This document shows, piece by piece, positions 23,108 to 33,265 of a stretch of 64,000 nt of DNA. This stretch comes from Dama dama (Eukaryota; Chordata; Mammalia; Artiodactyla; Cervidae). Numbering within the stretch: the stretch's first letter is position 1; every line of letters begins with the position of its first letter. The DNA is taken from assembly GCF_033118175.1 (NCBI RefSeq), contig NC_083701.1, forward strand, positions 56,495,001 to 56,559,000. The letters are read 5' to 3'. Under the pieces are notes generated by a model. That model searched no databases and was not told where the DNA came from. It worked only from the letters and a program-made list of their open reading frames with translations. The position numbers were made by a program, and so were the translations under genes.

Positions 23108-23320
23108 GGGACTTCCCTGGTGGCTTAGATGGTAAAGCGTCTGCCTACAGTGCAGGAGCCGGGTTCGATCCCTGGGTTGGGAAGATCCCCTGGAGAAGGA
23201 AATGGCAACCCACTCCAGTACTCTTGTCTGGAAAGTCCCATGGATGGAGGAACCTGGTAGGCTACAGTCCATGGGGTTGCAAAGAGTCGCATACCACTGA
23301 GCGACTTCACTTTCACTTTC
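23108..23320 (+). mobile_element. Bov-tA SINE, full length, nested in L1
   Basis: Well-preserved head ('cttccctggtggcttagatg', 'gccgggttcgatccctgggt') and body to 'gagcgacttcactttcac'. The 12-bp duplication accaaaggggaa lies at 23096-23107 and 23321-23332. Confidence 0.96.
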
Positions 23321-23572
23321 ACCAAAGGGGAAAGGTTGGGGAAGGGATAGATTGGGAATTTGGGATTGACAGATACACACTACTATATCTAAAATAAACA
23401 ACAAGGCCCTACTGTATAGCACAGGGAACTATATTCTACATCTTGTAATAAAGTATAAAAGAAAAGAAACCGGAAAAAAAAAATGTATGTGTAACTGAGT
23501 TGCTTTGCTGTACAACAGAAACTATCACAACATTAGAAATCAATTATGCTGCAATTTTAAAAAATAAAAATG

Positions 23573-24690
23573 AGGGCTTTGCTAACTCTATACACTTTTT
23601 ATTTTCTAACAGATATCAAGGTTTTATGATCTTAGTCACTGCTCCTCACAGCAGGGGTTCCAATCCTTTTCTAATGCGCTGTTTTCAAAGCTCTTCCTTC
23701 AACTGAACTTTTAACAGATCTTCTCCCTCTTTCTCCACTGAGAAGGGCAAGGATCCTCACCACCACCTCCCCCAGCATCCCTCTCTCACTCCTCTTTCCC
23801 ATCCCTAGAGTTTATTGAGCACTTACTGTGTGCCTTATACAGAACTAAGTGTTGGGATTAGTGAAATTTATGGCATCCTTCCCTCCTCATAAGAAGTGGC
23901 ACTTGGCATGGAGACAGACAACACAAGAAGAAAAGGAAGACAGGTAAGTGCCCGATGCAAGGCAGCTGATAAACAAGGACAGTGGAGGGTGCTGAATAGT
24001 GACCGGATCTATGCAGTCAATAAACAGCCCCTGTGTTTTTACAATCTGATGTGATCTGTCCATCTTCTGGATTCCACTGCACTTGGGGTGAACCTCCCCT
24101 GCTCCTCCTGCTCCTCTCTTGTCTCCCCTCTGCACCCCACCCCTCACCATGGCACTGGGGGGCATTTGTCTCATGTTCCACTCACTGACATGCCTGCTTT
24201 AACCAGACACTCCCTCCCCCCACCCCCCACACAGTAACCACCTTGAAAGCAGAGATCTCTGTTTTACTCTTTTTATTCTGAACAGCATCTGCTATAAGGC
24301 CTCCCACAGCAAGGTCTGATCGGAAATTAATCAGCATTTGGCGTGTCACTGAATGACTCTGATTACAGAGCATCTATTCAAGAGCTGTCCCACTTCCTGT
24401 CAAGGGAAAAATCTCAGAATGGAAAGAAGTCAGCACTTTTACTAACAGTCACAGATGCTGGAATTTTGGCTTTAAAACTCTGAACCAAGAAACAAATATT
24501 ACCTGGACCATACAAGCTCAGCTTAGGGAGCAATGGGACACTTTGGGATCCTATGCGCTTAGTCTTTTTCACTACCTCTATGCCTACTTTGCAACTCTTT
24601 CAGAAGTCCTTGCATGTAGTTCTCTGAATAAAGGTAGCAAATACATGGAGTACGAAAAATATGAATCTATTATTTGATTTCATCTTCCAT
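23573..24690. other. Mostly unassigned sequence with C-rich stretches
   Basis: Apart from the L2 piece at 23806-23960, no element or exon is recognised. 24090-24240 is rich in C runs. A 95-codon minus-strand frame (23887-24174) has no known domain. Confidence 0.45.
23806..23960 (-). repeat. L2 LINE 3' end, antisense
   Basis: 'gtttattgagcacttactgt' followed by 'gtgccttatacagaactaag' is the reverse L2 3' terminus; the trailing 'gagacagacaacacaagaag' also fits. Confidence 0.6.
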
Positions 24691-24836
24691 CTGTTTTTTT
24701 TTTTTTTTTTCCTTCTTCTTCTTTTTGGACACAGCATGAGGCTTATGGGGTCATAGATCCCTGACCAGAAAGCAAATCTACGATCTTGACAGTGAAAGTT
24801 TGGACCCCTAACCACTGGACCACCAATGAATTCCCT
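24691..24836 (-). mobile_element. CHR-type tRNA-derived SINE
   Basis: Starts with a T-run (the reversed A tail), then 'ttggacacagcatgaggctt' and ends 'ggaccaccaatgaattccct', the pattern of the CHR SINE family of ruminants, whales and hippos. The 10-bp duplication catcttccat lies at 24681-24690 and 24837-24846, which confirms both ends. Confidence 0.88.
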
Positions 24837-24846
24837 CATCTTCCAT

Positions 24847-25283
24847 TTTTAAGTAGGGATTATGTTTCTGAAGGCTATGCAGGTTCCTTATATAAACTGC
24901 CAAACTCAAATGGTTTTATTGAGCACGAACAAAAATTAGAGCAGGGAAGATTTCGATTCTGTTTTCATCTGTTTAGCCATTAGAGCTAGTCCACTAATTT
25001 AATGTTGTATCATTCTAGTTCTAATTAGCACTTTTGTTTAAAAATAATCATAGAATTTTAAGTATGTGAAGAACTTCAAATATCTAGCCCAGTTGTAGGT
25101 CACAGCTCCTTAACAGAACATGCAACCAATTTAGTGAGCTAAATAAAATGACTACATTAAATTTAAATGACTGCATTTAAAACATGAGAAAATAACAATC
25201 AAAATGAAGAGAAAGGAAATGTTTCCTGAAAATTTTTTTCAGCTGTGTTGTGGTTGAGTGTGCATGGGGTAAGTAGTGTAAAA
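24847..25283. other. Unassigned intronic sequence
   Basis: AT-rich, with no recognisable feature. Confidence 0.4.
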
Positions 25284-25894
25284 TGTGTTAGGCAGAATGC
25301 TAAGACAGTCCCCAATATTTCTTACCCCTCTCACCCTTCCGGTGATCCCCAGGCCTGTGATGGTGATAGACATCACTCCCATGATTAGCTATTGTCGACT
25401 TTCAAACAGGGAGATCGTCTCTGTGGCTCTGACCTAACTACATAAGCCCTTTAAGAGCAGACAGCTTCCTTGCAAGCCCAAGGAGAGAAAGTCAGTCTGA
25501 CATGCAGTTACTGGCTTAAAGATGAAAAAGGTCATACGACACACAAAAAGCATGGCCTCTAAAAGCTAAGAGTGAAGCTTCAGCCAATATCCAACAAGGA
25601 AAAGGGGACCTCAGTTCTACAAAGGAAAGGAATTGAATTCTGCCAACAAAAGGAATGAACTTGGAAGCATTTATTCCTTTTGTTGGAAGTCTATCTTTCC
25701 CTAGCTGGACCAATCTGCAAACAAGAACTCAGCCCAGCTAATACCTTGAGTTAAACCTTGTAGATACCCTGAGCAGAGAACTTAGGCATGCTATGTGGAC
25801 TTCTGACCTATACAACTATGAACTGATAAATGGCTGTTGTTTTAAACAGCTAAGTTTGTGGTGATTTATTTCATTGCAATAGAAAATGTATACA
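25284..25894 (+). repeat. MLT1-type LTR (ERVL-MaLR), diverged
   Basis: Begins 'tgtgttaggcagaatgctaa' and ends with the characteristic run 'gttgttttaaacagctaagt', 'ttgtggtgatttatt' and 'tgtataca'. Such LTRs are ancient non-coding remnants. The same family recurs at 61944-63730. The middle is strongly diverged. No internal retroviral sequence is present. Confidence 0.7.
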
Positions 25895-25973
25895 GTATTT
25901 TACATGGTCAACTGTAAAATAAAGAGTGCCAGAGGGAAAAAAAAAAAATAGAAAGACCAATTTGCTCTAAAGT

Positions 25974-26837
25974 TCAGTTCAGTTCAGTCGCTCAGCCGTG
26001 TCCAACTCTTTGCGACCCCATGAATCGCAGCATGCCAGGCCTCCCTGTCCATCACCAACTTGCGGAGTTTACTCAAACTCATGCCCATCAAGTCGGTGAT
26101 GCCATCCAGCCATCTCATCCTCTGTCGTCCCCTTCTCCTTCTGCCCCCAATCCCTCCCAGCATCAGGGTCTTTTCCAGTGAGTTAACTCTTCACATGAGG
26201 TGGCCAAAATATTGGAGTTTCAGCTTCAGCATCAGTCCTTCCAATGAACACCCAGGACTGATCTCCTTTAGGATGGACTGGCTGGATATTCTTGCAGTCC
26301 ACAGACTCTCAAGAGTCTTCTCCAACATCACAGTTCAAAAACATCAATTTTTCAGTGCTCAGCTTTCTTCACAGTCCAACTCTCACATCCGTACATGACC
26401 ACTGGAAAAACCATAGCCTTGACTAGACAGACCTTTGTTGGCAAAGTAATGTCTCTGCTTTTTAATATGCTATCTAGGTTGGTTATAACTTTCCTTCCAA
26501 GGAGTAAGCGTCTTTTAATTTCATGGCTGCAGTCACCATCTGCAGTGATTTTGGAGTCCCCCAAAATAAAGTCTGACACTGTTTCCACTGTTTCCCCATC
26601 TATTTCCCATCAGCATATCTGAGGTTATTGATATTCCTCCTGGCCATCTTGATTCCAGCTTGTGCTTCTTCCAGCCCAGCACTTCTCATGATGTACTCTG
26701 CATATAAGGTAAATAAGCAGGGTGACAATATACAGCCTTGACGTACTCCTTTTCCTATTTGGAACCAGTCTGTTGGTCCATGTCCAGTTCTAACTGTTGC
26801 TTCCTGATCTGCATATAGGTTTCTCGAAGTTAAGGTC
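25974..26837 (-). mobile_element. BovB LINE with internal deletion
   Basis: Reverse-oriented BovB from its 3' end (repeated 'gttca' units) into the RT region ('gaccagtctgttggtccatg' shifted by a few bases). At about 26606-26610 roughly 180 bases of consensus are missing, by my recollection of BovB, so the sequence jumps into the catalytic-box region. The left part is well preserved, with the typical flanking pattern. Confidence 0.92.
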
Positions 26838-27555
26838 AAGTGATGGTAAATAACTGTGCAAGACTGTATACTTAGTGACAGGAGCTGCACAGAAAAAGCT
26901 CTTTCTTAAGCCACAGTCCTGATACGGTGATTACAATCATTTAAGTTTAGCTAAAGACTCATATATCTCACATCGAAAGAGAAAAGCTTTTCCCCTACTT
27001 ATTACAAAACAACAAAATTTTATTATACTTCTTATAAGATGAATTATTCCCCTACAAAAAGTAATGAATTTACGCTGCGCCATGTTTTGGCTGCTATAAT
27101 AGGCTTAACATATTTCTGCTATTAGGAATAATTAAGGACCTGAATCTACTGCCTACACAAGGAGGTAATAATTCCTCTTTCCTAGAGTTCTCTCAATAGG
27201 AACTAGGTCCGTAAACAAGTTCATGAGGGATAAAAGCTGAGAGATCAAAAGAAATTTCTAGAAAAGCTACTGCAGCCACTCAGCCACTAAGGGACATTTA
27301 AATAATTTCAAAAAAGTTTTAGCTCTCTTTTAAAACATCATTTATCTTAATTGAAGTTCTTTTTTTAGTTTAAAAATTCCCTGAATTATTGCTTGCCTTT
27401 TCGTAAATCACTGAAGTATAGTATTATTATTCAGTATATATACTGAAGTATATACTATACTTCATTGCTAAATTTAAATGTAGTAGTCAACTTAGCCACA
27501 AGAGGGTTTTTCCAGTTGTGTGAGTCATAAGTTGAGGCACTGAAAGCTATGTTTA
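26838..27555. other. Unassigned AT-rich sequence with a long palindrome
   Basis: No element recognised apart from the nested palindrome at 27412-27464. Confidence 0.45.
27412..27464. repeat. Nested palindrome, cruciform-capable
   Basis: Outer arms tgaagtatagtat (27412-27424) and atactatacttca (27452-27464) are exact reverse complements. Between them lies the perfect 18-nt palindrome ttcagtatatatactgaa (27430-27447). The inner palindrome reuses 'tgaagtat', so the unit looks built from repeated inverted copies. No flanking transposon is recognised. Confidence 0.9.
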
Positions 27556-27759
27556 TTTGTTTTTTAAAAATTTCTATTGGAGTATAGTTGCTTTACAATA
27601 TTGTGTGAGTTTCTGCTGTATAGAAAAGTAAATTAATTATATGTTATACATATATCCCCTTCTTATTTTTCCTAGAGTTCCTAGAGTTGCCAAGTTTTTA
27701 GTTTTTCAGAGTTCCTTGTGCTATATATTAGGTTCTCATTAGATATTTATTTTATACAT

Positions 27760-27988
27760 ACGTGTGTGTGTGTGCATGTGTGCACACCCAGTCGTGTCCA
27801 ACTCTTTGCGACCCTATGAACTGTAGCCAACCAGGCTCCTATGTCCATGGAATTTCCCAGGCAAGAATACTGGGACGGGTTGCCATTTCTTTCTCCATGT
27901 GATCTTCTGACCCAGGGATCAATCTCCCATCTCTTACGTCTCCTGCACTGAGGCAAGTTCTTTAGAAACTGAGCCATCAGAGAAGCAC
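27760..27988 (-). mobile_element. Bov-tA SINE nested in L1
   Basis: A (TG)n-bearing tail at the left, BovA body, and tRNA-like head at the right ('actgagccatcagagaagc'). The perfect 11-bp duplication attttatacat lies at 27749-27759 and 27989-27999. Confidence 0.95.
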
Positions 27989-27999
27989 ATTTTATACAT

Positions 28000-28502
28000 C
28001 AGTTCAGTTCAGTCAGTCTGTGTGTGACTCCTTGAGACCCCATTTACTGCAGCATGCCAGGCTTCCCTGTCCATCACCAACTCCCGGAGCTTGTTCAAAC
28101 TCAGGTCCATCGAGTCAGTGATGCCATTCAACCATCTCATCTTCTGTCATCCCCTTCTCCTCCTGCCTTTTATCTTTCCCAGCATCAGGGTCTTTTCAAA
28201 TGAGTCAGTTCTTCCCATCAGGTGGCCAAAGTATTGGAGTTTCAGCTTTAACATCAGTCCTTCCAATGAACACCCAGGACTGATTTCCTTTAGGATGGAC
28301 TGGTTGAATCTCCTTGCAGTCCAAGGGACTCTCAAGAGTCTTCTCCAACACCACAGTTCAAAAGCATCAATTCTTTGGCACTCAGCTTTTCTTTACAGTC
28401 CAATTCTCAAATCTATACATGACCACTGGAAAAACCATAGCCTTGACTAGACGGACCTTTGTTGGCAAACTAACGTCTCTGCTTTTTCATATGCTGTCTA
28501 GG
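28000..28502 (-). mobile_element. BovB LINE 3' end inserted at the Bov-tA target copy
   Basis: Reverse BovB from 'cagttcagttcagtcagtct' to 'ttttcatatgctgtctagg'. It starts immediately after the right duplication of the preceding Bov-tA, and a third copy of the target, tttatacat, follows it at 28503-28511. Confidence 0.94.
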
Positions 28503-28805
28503 TTTATACATAGTAGAGTATACATGTCAATCTCAATCTCCCCATTCGATCATCCCTCCCTTCCCTGCTTTGTAACCATGTTTGTTCTCTACATCCATGT
28601 CTCTATTTCTCTTTTGCAAATAAGTTCACCTGTACCACTTATCTAGATTCCACATATAAGTGACATGATACAATACTGTTTTTCTCTTTCTGACCTACTT
28701 CTCTCTACATGATAGTCTCCAGGTCTCTCCATTTTTCTGGAAATGACACTACTTTATTCCTTTATGACTGAGCAGTATTTCACTGTATATATGTACCACA
28801 CCAAA

Positions 28806-30659
28806 AAATATCTTTAAACAGAAGGGCATATTGGCCAGTGGATGGGTTAGTTGGCATGGTTAACTTCAGTGAAATTATCCGGGAATTGCAGTAAAAATAT
28901 CACTCTACTATATTTTCAATAGAAACTCTTTTGGCTCACCTCTTTGTAGAGGGGGTTGGTATCATTCTGAGTGACACAGAGGCTAATTCTAAAATGTCAT
29001 GAGAAGGTTAATTTCATTCACAGAGTTGGCTATCTCTAGCTCACAATGTTTTCTTTAATTCCTTTAAGGTTCTATCTCTTATCCATAAACAGAGACTATA
29101 GTACTTAACAAGAGTTGTGAAGATCAACTGAGATAGAAGGAACTTAACTTATGCCTGGTATTGAGAATTACTCATAAATGGCAATTAAAATTGTTGTTGT
29201 TTATCACCAACACATTTACTAAGGGATACAAAATAGACTTGTTCTGCAAAATGATCTTTCAACACAGGTGATTACATGGTTGCTAATATTTCAATCTTGA
29301 AAATGTCTCCAGGTCCAAATTAGTAGAAGGGTGATATCAAAAAAGGAAAGTTGACAATTTTTATCTCTATTTTAACATACAGTCATGTCACTGACAACGG
29401 TTATGAATAAAAGTCTTGCAAATTCAAAACTTAACCATTCACTAGTGGCAGGGCTATTTAAAATTACACAGTTCACCTTTCTGCAATTCAAACTTATGAT
29501 TTAGACTTTCATTTTCCATGCTTAGCTCTTTACTTCCTTTGATCAAGCTGGTCAATCTTTTGCCCTCATGTTCTCATCTTTAAGAAATATTGAAGTTGAA
29601 AGATAAGTTTTATTTTCTGAAGGAAAAATACTGTCACCTCAGCTAGTTAATAAATCAGAAAAGCAGCAGATGGTGGTGGACATGTTGAAAGATAGAAGGA
29701 GAGGACACTGGGAAATGGAGAGAGGCAGTTATGTAAATGTCATGGGCTTTTCCAGCTGATTGCTTTTTAGAACTCTGCTATTATAAGTTTTACAAATGGA
29801 AATATGTTCCTGTCTACCCTCTCTCATATCAAGTCTCATTATAGGTGACCACTGACATCCTGAAAGACACCTGTTAAAAAAGTAAGACACAAATTTCTTC
29901 ATCTGGAAAGAGGAAACCTGAGGATAGATATAGGAAGAAGACACAATGGGAAAAGAAAGCATGGTTTTAGGCACCAAATCCTGAATACAACTAGACATAC
30001 ATGGAAGCATCTTTTTAAGTGTGAAGGAAGTAATTTAACCCAAAGACAGAGTAGAATGACTGCACAAAGTCACATAGAAAACTGGTGTGGGAATCAGAAT
30101 CAGAAATCTGATATGATTATATTTCTAGATAGAGACACTAAAATATCTGAGAAAAATAATACAAACATCCCATATTGGGAGTGCTATTTAAAGGGGTACT
30201 GGATACAATGTAAAACATGAGCCCTTTGATGTAACTTTGGTAAAACCATTAAGCCAACAGCATCTACCATTAGGGCTTTTGGTGATGACTAAATCTCTCC
30301 AAGAAATAATAAGCAACACCACCACATCCATCATCTTCTTGGGTAAATTCATCTCCCCCATGCATGACCTCTACCATATATATGCCTAGCAACTTTTGTC
30401 TCAATTAGACCGAAAAAACTGAAAATTGTTATTGAGAGGTAGAAATCAAGGTCAAAGATATGATAAGCAGACACTGGTACATAAAAGTGGGCAATGCAAC
30501 TTATTTGTATTATCTCAAACACTTTATTTAGGTGTTAAAGTTCAGAATTATAGGATATTATTCTACTTCAGAAAAAAGGGACACAATGTGGATAGGTTAC
30601 TTACAATACTGAATATAATATGAATGCTATGTAAATAGTTCCGAGTGTACAGCAAATTT
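28806..30659. other. Unassigned intronic sequence with a faint MIR
   Basis: A MIR-like piece lies at about 29080-29180 ('gttgtgaagatcaactgaga'). Otherwise nothing is recognised. A 93-codon minus-strand frame (29729-30010) has no known domain. Confidence 0.45.
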
Positions 30660-30778
30660 TGGATGGACATGAGTTTGAGCAAGCTCCCGGAGTTGGGGAT
30701 GGACAGGGAAGCCTGGCATGCTGCAGCCCATGGGGTTGCAAAGATTCGGACATGATTGAGCAACTGAACTGAACTGAA
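30660..30778 (+). mobile_element. BovB LINE, extreme 3' end
   Basis: About 119 bases: 'ggatggacatgagtttgagc' to the terminal repeats 'caactgaactgaactgaa'. A severely 5'-truncated insertion in sense orientation. Confidence 0.9.
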
Positions 30779-31125
30779 TGTGGACAGACCCTATCCATAG
30801 CCTACTACCTTACCATACAATGGGGTCTGGAGGTGATTCACTCTCTCCAATGTAAAGTAATGTGCAAGGTGAAAGCAGACCAATGACATAATTTGTCCTT
30901 CTTCAGAATGTAATAATTTTCTATTTTCTTGGTGGCTTTGTTAGTTATAGGCTGACATCAACCACCATCTCAACAACCTGACAGAACAGGGTCAGCCACT
31001 TGAGAGCCTGGAGGGAGAATGAAAAGAACAAAAACCAAAACCCACGAAAAAGCAGGAAAAAAACCAGCACTGGCTAAAGACTGGCAAAAATGAAAATATC
31101 AGCATATAAGCTTAAAACTTAGAAA

Positions 31126-31163
<38 letters not shown>

Positions 31164-31295
31164 AGTAACTTCTGTTAGGCAGGATATAGAAAGTCTTCAG
31201 GCCTACTCTCTTACTTAACTTTGCTGGAGGCTTGTGGTATTTTTCCAACTCTACGTTCAGGTTGTATGAGAAAATGTCCACAGAAACCATCAGAA
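30779..31295. other. Intronic sequence with an AT microsatellite
   Basis: No element recognised apart from the (AT)16 run at 31129-31160. This stretch lies downstream of the OXR1 exon in gene orientation. Confidence 0.45.
31129..31160. repeat. (AT)16 microsatellite
   Basis: An uninterrupted 32-nt AT run, self-complementary and likely length-polymorphic, about 570 bases past the exon donor. Confidence 0.97.
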
Positions 31296-31640
31296 GTACA
31301 GTTTCCCCTTTGTATATACATGTTCAACATCCACATATTCAGCCAAACAAGGATTGAAAATACTTGGGGAGAAAAATTCAGAAAGTTCCAAAAAAAAAAA
31401 AAAAAAAAAAAAAAACCTTGCAATTATTGTACACCCAGAACTATTTACAGAGCATTCATATTCTATTTGGTATTATAAGTAATCTCGAGATGATTTAAAA
31501 TATATGAGAGGATGTGTGTAGGTTCTATGCAAATATTATGCTGGTTTATATAAGGGACTTGAGCATCCTCAGCTGTGGTGTCCTTTGGGGGTCCTGGAAC
31601 CAATCCCCATGGATACTGAGCAACAGTTATATATATTATA
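31296..31640. mobile_element. MER2-type Tigger DNA transposon remnant
   Basis: The left part 'catgttcaacatccacatat' then 'tcagccaaacaaggattgaa' and the right part 'gggacttgagcatcctcagc' then 'ggtcctggaaccaatcccca' match the two ends of MER2, a non-autonomous TcMar-Tigger element. The A26 run at 31390-31415 falls in its known A/T-rich internal part. It ends about 92 bases from the exon. Confidence 0.78.
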
Positions 31641-31725
31641 TAAACAAGGGGACATTTACCACAGCACCTCACATTCACTGTTCTGATTGGATAGACCTCA
31701 TTTACTCATTTGCATAAATCATGGT

Positions 31726-31731
31726 ACTCAC
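31726..31731 (-). promoter_or_regulatory. OXR1: OXR1 exon 5' splice donor
   Basis: On the minus strand the exon ends ...ATTG and the intron opens GTGAGT, a near-perfect match to the U1 consensus. The split codon is left at its first base (G). Confidence 0.92.
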
Positions 31732-31928
31732 CAATGGTGTAGAACCTCTTCAGCTCACTTCTTCGGGAAGGATGTTTCTGAGAATTTGCTGTGTTGTTCT
31801 GTTCTTCTTCAATGATGGGTGTCTTCGGTGCCGGGGGTTTACTGGCTTGTGGCATTTGCTTTCCTGCACCAGCCAAAGGGTTGAACCCTGGAGCAGTAAT
31901 ATCCACCGACTGGGACTTTTTCTTCAAC
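31732..31928 (-). CDS. OXR1: OXR1 internal coding exon (197 nt)
   Basis: This exon encodes 65 complete codons plus one base at each end. The peptide includes KKKSQSVDITAPGFNPLAG, PPAPKTPIIEEEQNN and KHPSRRSELKRFYTI, which I recognise from memory as the N-terminal part of the long OXR1 isoform starting MSVSNLSW. OXR1 protects cells against oxidative damage; its LysM domain and C-terminal TLDc domain lie further on and are not in this window. The segment is hydrophilic, proline-rich, probably disordered and then basic, with no membrane segment. Intron boundaries are AG at 31930-31929 and GTGAGT at 31731-31726. The first base completes the Trp codon of the previous exon and the last begins the Asp codon of the next. 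Two or three residues appear to differ from the human protein as I remember it. The frame is intact. The paralog NCOA7 is the main alternative, but the proline-rich part fits OXR1 better. Confidence 0.93.
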
Positions 31929-31960
31929 CTACAGGTAGAGCATACCACATGTGGTAACTC
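31929..31960 (-). promoter_or_regulatory. OXR1: OXR1 exon 3' splice acceptor region
   Basis: Reading the minus strand, 'tatgctctacctgtag' precedes the exon. The AG is clear but the pyrimidine tract is short and broken by purines, so this is a moderate acceptor. The upstream intron stays open in frame with the exon for 33 codons back to an ATG at 32026. Confidence 0.85.
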
Positions 31961-32086
31961 CTGACTCCAGAGAGATACACAATTTTTTTTTTCACATTTA
32001 TCTCCATCATAATTTTTTTTCAACAACAGAGCTACATTTGGCCTTGAAAGAGAACAAGCTTTATTCAGAAATTACAGATCTTCCCT

Positions 32087-32223
32087 GCTGCTACTGCTGC
32101 TAAGTCACTTCAGTCATGTCCGACTCTGTGCGACCCCATAGATGGCAGCCCACCAGGCTCCCCCATCCCTGGGATTCTCCAGGCAAGAACACTGGAGTGG
32201 GTTGCCACTTCCTTCTCCAACAT
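32087..32223 (-). mobile_element. BOV-A2 SINE, single monomer
   Basis: A GCT-rich tail at the left ('gctgctactgctgctaagtc') and one BovA monomer to 'cacttccttctccaac'. The 9-bp duplication atcttccct lies at 32078-32086 and 32224-32232. It is about 150 bases upstream of the exon, in the same orientation as the gene. Confidence 0.93.
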
Positions 32224-32232
32224 ATCTTCCCT

Positions 32233-33265
32233 ACAGTATTTTAAACCCTTCAAATATTTTAGAAACTAGCCAAGGGGAGGGGATCGTCTAATCAGAACAT
32301 TTCATTAAAATACATTCAAATGTAGGGTGATAAAGGACTTTAACTGTTCGAATAACAAACTAAAATCTGGCTTCAGACAAACACAATGCACTGAGCAATT
32401 GCTTGAAGTTTTGAACGGAGTATTTTTTAATGTCACAGTAAAACATTAGTTAGAAACAAATAACTGCAACTCCCAGAAGAATAATGAAATGTTTATCTGT
32501 ATAACTAGAGGCTGCCAGTGCTTTTCTGTTTCATTGGTAACAGCATCTTAGCTGGAAAAATTATAGAGTTTATACTGTTTCTCCAGATACTCTCAATGAC
32601 AGTAAGTATACTACCTCTCATCCTAAACTTTAGAGAGCGGACATCAGGTCTAACAGGAAAAGCAAAAGCCACGCAAGCACGAGAACATTTTTCTTGGTAT
32701 AAAAATAATTGGTAAGTGATATGCCTTAAATTCAAGTACTTCAAGCTACACAACCTGATATTTGTAATGTAACTGAACCCTAAGCCCAGCATACCCTCGG
32801 CGCTTGGTACTTTTGGAGGCTAATGTTAAGTGTCATTTTTCAAGCCTTAATTCCCTACAGAAAACTAGTTGACAGTTTTATCAGTTATGGTAATCACACC
32901 TGCGCATTTGCAATTTCCTAAAAGTTTCATAAAACTTCACACCTCCAGGTTTTATTCAAGCTTTTCCAGTGTATTAGCTCCACTTTCTGCCCCACTGGTC
33001 AGACCCTGCTCCTGCTTCTACACTTGCCTTAGATGTGGCCTTCTCTTGGACACTTTCTATGACACAGGCCTTGGTGGCCTGACACCACTCTGCATGGGAG
33101 GTTATTCATAATGAGCTCTCAACAAGCCTTTACTAAACTGAATTTATCAGAGCAAAATCTTTGTTAAAGGAATAGAATATACCAATTAGTAAAAGATTCT
33201 TTAATGAAAGCAGTGTTTATTCAAATTTAGTCATTTTATTATCACCTGTAGGATATCTGCTATAT
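32233..33265. other. Unassigned intronic sequence upstream of the exon
   Basis: No element recognised. Complementary 95- and 65-codon frames at 32505-32792 have no known domain, and the isoform start exon (which would encode MSVSNLSW) was not seen here. Confidence 0.5.

Larger units (their letters stand above)
22065..23572 (+). mobile_element. L1 3' end with nested Bov-tA
   Basis: Runs from the last part of ORF2 through a 3' UTR ending 'aaatcaattatgctgcaat' and an A-rich tail. A possible 8-bp duplication, agggcttt, lies at 22057-22064 and 23573-23580. It is more diverged than the L1 at 7795 and has a different 3' UTR variant. The Bov-tA at 23108-23320 interrupts the 3' UTR. Confidence 0.88.
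27556..28805 (-). mobile_element. L1 3' end, antisense, split by two insertions
   Basis: Blocks 27556-27759 and 28503-28805 are reverse L1 3' UTR and ORF2 end ('attggagtatagttgcttta'; 'ccttgtgctatatattaggt'; then 'catgtcaatctcaatctccc'; 'tagattccacatataagtga'). Continuity across the gap shows that the Bov-tA and BovB between are later insertions. Confidence 0.9.

Noticed and set aside
23108..23180. tRNA-like sequence with B-box-like 'ggttcgatccctg'
   Set aside because: This is the tRNA-derived head of a Bov-tA SINE and not a functional tRNA gene; the anticodon arm and 3' half are not preserved. The same applies to the other Bov-tA heads.
1..31731. Next OXR1 exon (LysM-proximal segment) on the minus strand
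   Set aside because: I looked for its expected peptide in reverse complement and did not see it; by-eye search is not exhaustive, so I make no call.
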